Assembly: GCA_001899315.1 (NCBI GenBank) | Contig: MOYA01000001.1 | Span: 1,774,599 to 1,838,598, forward strand | Length of the DNA: 64,000 nucleotides | Source: Candidatus Obscuribacter phosphatis | Lineage (GTDB): Bacteria > Cyanobacteriota > Vampirovibrionia > Obscuribacterales > Obscuribacteraceae | Direction: 5' to 3' | In this document: positions 61,049-64,000 of the stretch, piece after piece | Layout: each line of letters opens with the position of its first letter | How positions within the stretch are numbered: position 1 is the first letter of the stretch | Translations under genes and position numbers: made by a program | The notes under the pieces: generated by a model | Told to the model about the DNA's origin: nothing | The model's input: only the letters and a program-made list of their open reading frames with translations | The model's database searches: none

Positions 61049-62131
61049 TTAAGTCTTGCGGTCGGCACTATATTCTTTAACGGTCTCAACCAAGAATCTC
61101 ACATTTTCTTCTTGGGTATGTTGCAAAATGCCATGCCCAAGATTGAAGATATGGCTGCCCCCGGCTGCCTTTGCCTGGTCGAGAATATAAGCAGCCTGAC
61201 GGGCTATTTCGTCTTTATCGGCAAACAAAACGCAAGGGTCAAGATTACCCATATAAGCTTTATCTTGACCAATCATGCGATGAGCATTGCTTAAATCGCT
61301 GCGCCAATCGACACCAATACAGGCCGCACCGCTTTCAGCGAAAAGATCTAACATACCACCACAAGCGGTGCCAAAATAAATTGTCGGTTGTTCTTCTAAG
61401 GCAGCAAAAATCTTTTTTGAATGCGGCAAAACAAAGCGCTGAAAGTCTTGTCGACTAAGAGCCCCGACCCAGCTGTCAAAAAGCATTAGGGCATGGGCGC
61501 CGGCTTCAGCCTGACCTTTCAAATAAGCGATGGTCACATCGGTGAGATAAGACATCAATTTGGCAAAGGCGGCACTTTCCTTGAACATAAAGGCTTTGGT
61601 CTTCTCAAAATTACGCGATGAACCACCTTCTATCAAATAGGAAGCTAGAGTGAAGGGTGCTCCGGCAAAACCAATTAGAGGCACCTGTGGTCTCTCTTTA
61701 CAAAACAGGCTTACCGACTGGAAAACATAAGAGAGTTCACCTTCCACATCAATTGTCGGCAGGCTGTCGACATCTTGACTGCAAACAACAGGCTTGGCCA
61801 ACTGCGGTCCATCGCCGCGAGCAAAACTCAAGCGACCAATGCGCTCTAAAGGCAACAAAATATCGGCAAAAATTATTCCGGCATCAACTTGCAGTGAATC
61901 GACCGCCTCGACGGTCACTTGCGCCGCAAGCTCACTGCTATGGCAGAGGGTGAGAAAATCGACTTTCTCGCGTATGGCACGATAGGAAGCTTGATAGCGC
62001 CCGGCCTGTCTCATCAACCAGACAGGGGTGCGCTCGACAGACTTCCCTCGCAACGCCCTTATGAAAAGGCTGTCATCAAGCCGTTTAACAGTCTTGCTAT
62101 TTTTGTTCACAAGCAATTCCAGAGCCACCAA
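61049..62131 (-). CDS. hemE: Uroporphyrinogen decarboxylase
   Basis: 360 residues. Converts uroporphyrinogen III to coproporphyrinogen III. Clear motifs: RTPVWLMRQAGRY (substrate-binding Arg), FADILLPLERIG, FAGAPFTLASYLIEGG, LFDSWVGALS and GNLDPCVLF with NLGHGILQHT near the end. The ORF opens at TTG 62131 and a GTG lies seven codons in; the family would start close to RLDDSLFIRALRG, so the N terminus is uncertain. Confidence 0.93.
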   Translation of the reverse strand: MVALELLVNKNSKTVKRLDDSLFIRALRGKSVERTPVWLMRQAGRYQASYRAIREKVDFLTLCHSSELAAQVTVEAVDSLQVDAGIIFADILLPLERIGRLSFARGDGPQLAKPVVCSQDVDSLPTIDVEGELSYVFQSVSLFCKERPQVPLIGFAGAPFTLASYLIEGGSSRNFEKTKAFMFKESAAFAKLMSYLTDVTIAYLKGQAEAGAHALMLFDSWVGALSRQDFQRFVLPHSKKIFAALEEQPTIYFGTACGGMLDLFAESGAACIGVDWRSDLSNAHRMIGQDKAYMGNLDPCVLFADKDEIARQAAYILDQAKAAGGSHIFNLGHGILQHTQEENVRFLVETVKEYSADRKT

Positions 62132-62185
62132 TAAGATCTAAACTTTATCAAACTTAGCTCGGCTAGTCGTGAAAGGAGCTAAATC

Positions 62186-63172
62186 ATGAATCGTCCTGCA
62201 AGCCCTGACCCGGTGGTAATAATAGGCGCCGGCTTAACTGGTGTCAGTTGCGCCCTTGGTTTACTCGAGGCTCGCATTCCCGTAATCTTGCTTGACGATA
62301 GAGAATATGCCGGCGGCCAACTGAGCGAAATTCCATCCAAAATCATCAATTTTGCCGGCAGCCATTATCGGGATGGTAAGGAAGCCTCTTTCCGACTTTT
62401 GGAAGCACTTAACTTGGCCGCCCAAGATGCCAAGCGCGATGAAATAACCCTCGAATACCGCAGAGGCGTAAAAGTAAAAAAGATCTCCCTAAGGCAGGAA
62501 AATGAGAACCGCTTTGAGTTGCAAACAGCCAGCACTCTTGTGTCTTGCCAGACTCTGGTTGTCGCCACAGGCTACAGAGAAAACCGCCTTGAACTAGAGC
62601 ATGGGGCTGAATATCTCCATTACCACGGCGGTCTTGAAAACAAAGAAAACAGTGAGCAGACCGCCGTAGTCATAGGCGGCGGAGACAGTGCCTTCCTTCA
62701 TACCCTCGATATAGCCGACCTTTGCAGCAAAGTTTATATAGTAGCCCGCAGTGAGAAGTTGAAGGCCAGACCCGACCTGGTGGAAAGAATTAGCAAGCGC
62801 GCCAATGTGGAAATACTGAAAGGGCTGGTGCCTGAAAGTGTAAAAATGAGCGCCGCAGGGCAACTGCTTGTCACTTTCAGCAACAAGGACGGAGCGAGCG
62901 AAAAGGTGCATTTGCATGCCGACAGAATCTTTGCCAAAGTAGGATACAAGCCTAATACTGAGATTTTGCAGGGCTTGGTAGATATAAGCCCTGATGGACA
63001 TGTCATGGTGGAGCCGGATTTTTGTCTGAGGCAAAAGGGCAAGCGAATTGAAAACTTTTATGCCGGTGGTGACATCGTATCTGGTGAACTAGCCCGCATG
63101 GCTATTTCAGTTGGGCATGGCATGTCTATAGCTTCGGCAATAATCAGGAAGCGTTTTGGCTTCGAATACTGA
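62186..63172 (+). CDS. Thioredoxin-reductase-like flavoprotein without CxxC (ferredoxin-NADP reductase-like)
   Basis: 328 residues with FAD motif [34 protein letters not shown] motif [18 protein letters not shown] and the closing [17 protein letters not shown]. The redox site where TrxB has C-x-x-C-D-G reads [12 protein letters not shown], so no disulfide is present. This layout is that of the TrxR-like ferredoxin/flavodoxin NADP reductases, though a different electron acceptor is possible. AAAGGAG precedes ATG. Overlaps the convergent ispH by 29 bases. Confidence 0.78.
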   Translation: MNRPASPDPVVIIGAGLTGVSCALGLLEARIPVILLDDREYAGGQLSEIPSKIINFAGSHYRDGKEASFRLLEALNLAAQDAKRDEITLEYRRGVKVKKISLRQENENRFELQTASTLVSCQTLVVATGYRENRLELEHGAEYLHYHGGLENKENSEQTAVVIGGGDSAFLHTLDIADLCSKVYIVARSEKLKARPDLVERISKRANVEILKGLVPESVKMSAAGQLLVTFSNKDGASEKVHLHADRIFAKVGYKPNTEILQGLVDISPDGHVMVEPDFCLRQKGKRIENFYAGGDIVSGELARMAISVGHGMSIASAIIRKRFGFEY

Positions 63173-64000
63173 AGAGCTTTTCGAGTACCGCACCGACAAC
63201 TTGATCTGGAGTCGATGCACCAGCGGTAATACCAACAGTGACCGCTCCGGGCGGCAGAAAATCTAGCGCCTCATCACAACCAGAAGCGTGCAAAGGCTTG
63301 AAACGTATGCGATTACCCGGTCCAATACAATCGGGACCGTCTATGTGATAAGAGGGCAGCCCTTTATTTTCGGCTATTTCTTGCAAATGCCCGGTATTGG
63401 AAGAATTGAAGCCGCCGATGACAAGCATCAAATCGAGACTCTCATCGACCAGTTGCAGCATGGCATCTTGTCTTTCTTGTGTAGCATCACAGATAGTATC
63501 GCCAGGGCTGAGAAAGTGCTTATCAAGCTCTTGCGGACCAAACTTTTGCAACATGGTTCGCTCAAACAACTTGCCTATCTGCTCGGTCTCGCCCTTGAGC
63601 ATCGTTGTTTGATTGGCCACGCCGATGGCATCTAGATCTTTGTCTGGGTCGAAGCCCAGAGAATGAGCCTGGCTGAACTTTTTGAGAAAAGCAGCAGCTT
63701 CACCGCCATTAATAATATAGTCTGACACATACTCAGCTTCTGCCAAGTTGCGCACAATCAAATAACAGGAAGCACGGGAGGCGGTAGCTATTGTCTCTTC
63801 ATGATCTGGTTTTCCGTGAATGATAGACGTATAGCGAAACTTCATTTTGCTTTCTTTGTTCAAAATGCCATTGCCGTAATTGACCACACGATTCCAAACT
63901 CTTGACACCCATGGGCAAGTGGTATCGACAATCTCGCAATTCCTACCTTCTATAATTTTCATCTCTTCGACTGAAGCGCCGAAAGCAGGCAAGATAACCA
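63144..64000 (-). CDS. ispH: 4-hydroxy-3-methylbut-2-enyl diphosphate reductase, C-terminal part (5' end outside window)
   Basis: The visible part covers about 285 residues, open to the window edge. Last step of the MEP isoprenoid pathway, reducing HMBPP to IPP and DMAPP with a 4Fe-4S cluster. [12 protein letters not shown] and [13 protein letters not shown] hold two cluster Cys; [28 protein letters not shown] and [16 protein letters not shown] are substrate and fold motifs. The insert between them ([20 protein letters not shown]) is that of the long cyanobacterial/plant type. The truncation is only the window edge. Confidence 0.92.
   Translation of the reverse strand, partial: VILPAFGASVEEMKIIEGRNCEIVDTTCPWVSRVWNRVVNYGNGILNKESKMKFRYTSIIHGKPDHEETIATASRASCYLIVRNLAEAEYVSDYIINGGEAAAFLKKFSQAHSLGFDPDKDLDAIGVANQTTMLKGETEQIGKLFERTMLQKFGPQELDKHFLSPGDTICDATQERQDAMLQLVDESLDLMLVIGGFNSSNTGHLQEIAENKGLPSYHIDGPDCIGPGNRIRFKPLHASGCDEALDFLPPGAVTVGITAGASTPDQVVGAVLEKLFSIRSQNAS

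Noticed and set aside
1-64000. tRNA, rRNA, transposase, prophage or toxin-antitoxin genes
   Set aside because: Gaps were read on both strands; no cloverleaf, rRNA stretch, transposase motif or paired small toxin-like genes was convincing.
63144-64000. Truncated ispH pseudogene
   Set aside because: The frame stays open to the window edge and all visible motifs are intact, so the missing start is outside the window.

Overview
The window looks like a piece of a Gram-negative-type bacterial chromosome, most plausibly from the non-photosynthetic sister group of Cyanobacteria (Vampirovibrionia/Melainabacteria, Obscuribacterales-like). The pointers are a long cyanobacterial/plant-type IspH, a HemE-HemY haem pair, a Ppx/GppA-HD polyphosphatase, many TPR proteins, kinases fused to receiver domains, and envelope proteins (LolA-like, TonB C-terminal-like, lipobox lipoprotein). 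The assignment is inference from protein character; no rRNA, tRNA, insertion sequence, prophage or CRISPR array was seen. TTG and GTG starts are frequent and many genes overlap by 1-50 bases.

Left part (1-16.7 kb): the tail of an unknown gene; purine salvage (hpt, guaD) with a Tad-pseudopilin-like membrane protein; a GNAT protein and a TPP-fold protein with a damaged cofactor motif; a two-gene 2-oxoacid:ferredoxin oxidoreductase behind a leader with two competing hairpins; a protein that looks like a catalytically dead M48 peptidase; then a six-gene leftward operon (alpha/beta hydrolase, TPR-thioredoxin-like, acyl-CoA ligase, FIST sensor, TonB-like, MEMO-AMMECR1 fusion).

Accessory core (16.9-32.3 kb): an MFS-like transporter, then two copies of a membrane module made of an HTTM (vitamin-K-carboxylase-like) protein plus a small one-TM partner and TPR proteins. 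The two modules flank an island of Tad-type envelope proteins: a TadE-like pseudopilin, a TadG-like VWA protein, and a TadE-like pseudopilin carrying over 200 Gly-Pro-X triplets (a bacterial collagen). This is the most unusual part of the window.

Signalling and membrane block (32.6-46 kb): a 1007-residue hybrid histidine kinase lies between two receiver-Ser/Thr-kinase fusions. Leftward genes follow for two GT-C-like membrane glycosyltransferases, a duplicated TPR/pseudo-retropepsin protein, and a pair of paralogous multi-His membrane proteins.

Right part (46-64 kb): a tightly packed seven-gene leftward operon (alpha/beta hydrolase with Cys in the nucleophile elbow, enolase-superfamily epimerase/racemase, GH3 acyl-amide synthetase, three extended SDRs, DUF962-like protein) that reads like an undescribed acyl-amino-acid or lipid pathway. 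Then come a rightward envelope cluster (helical haem-oxygenase-like protein, LolA-like, ICMT-like, SRPBCC), secreted small proteins, ppx-HD, hemY, hemE, a TrxR-like flavoprotein without CxxC, and the C-terminal part of ispH running off the window.
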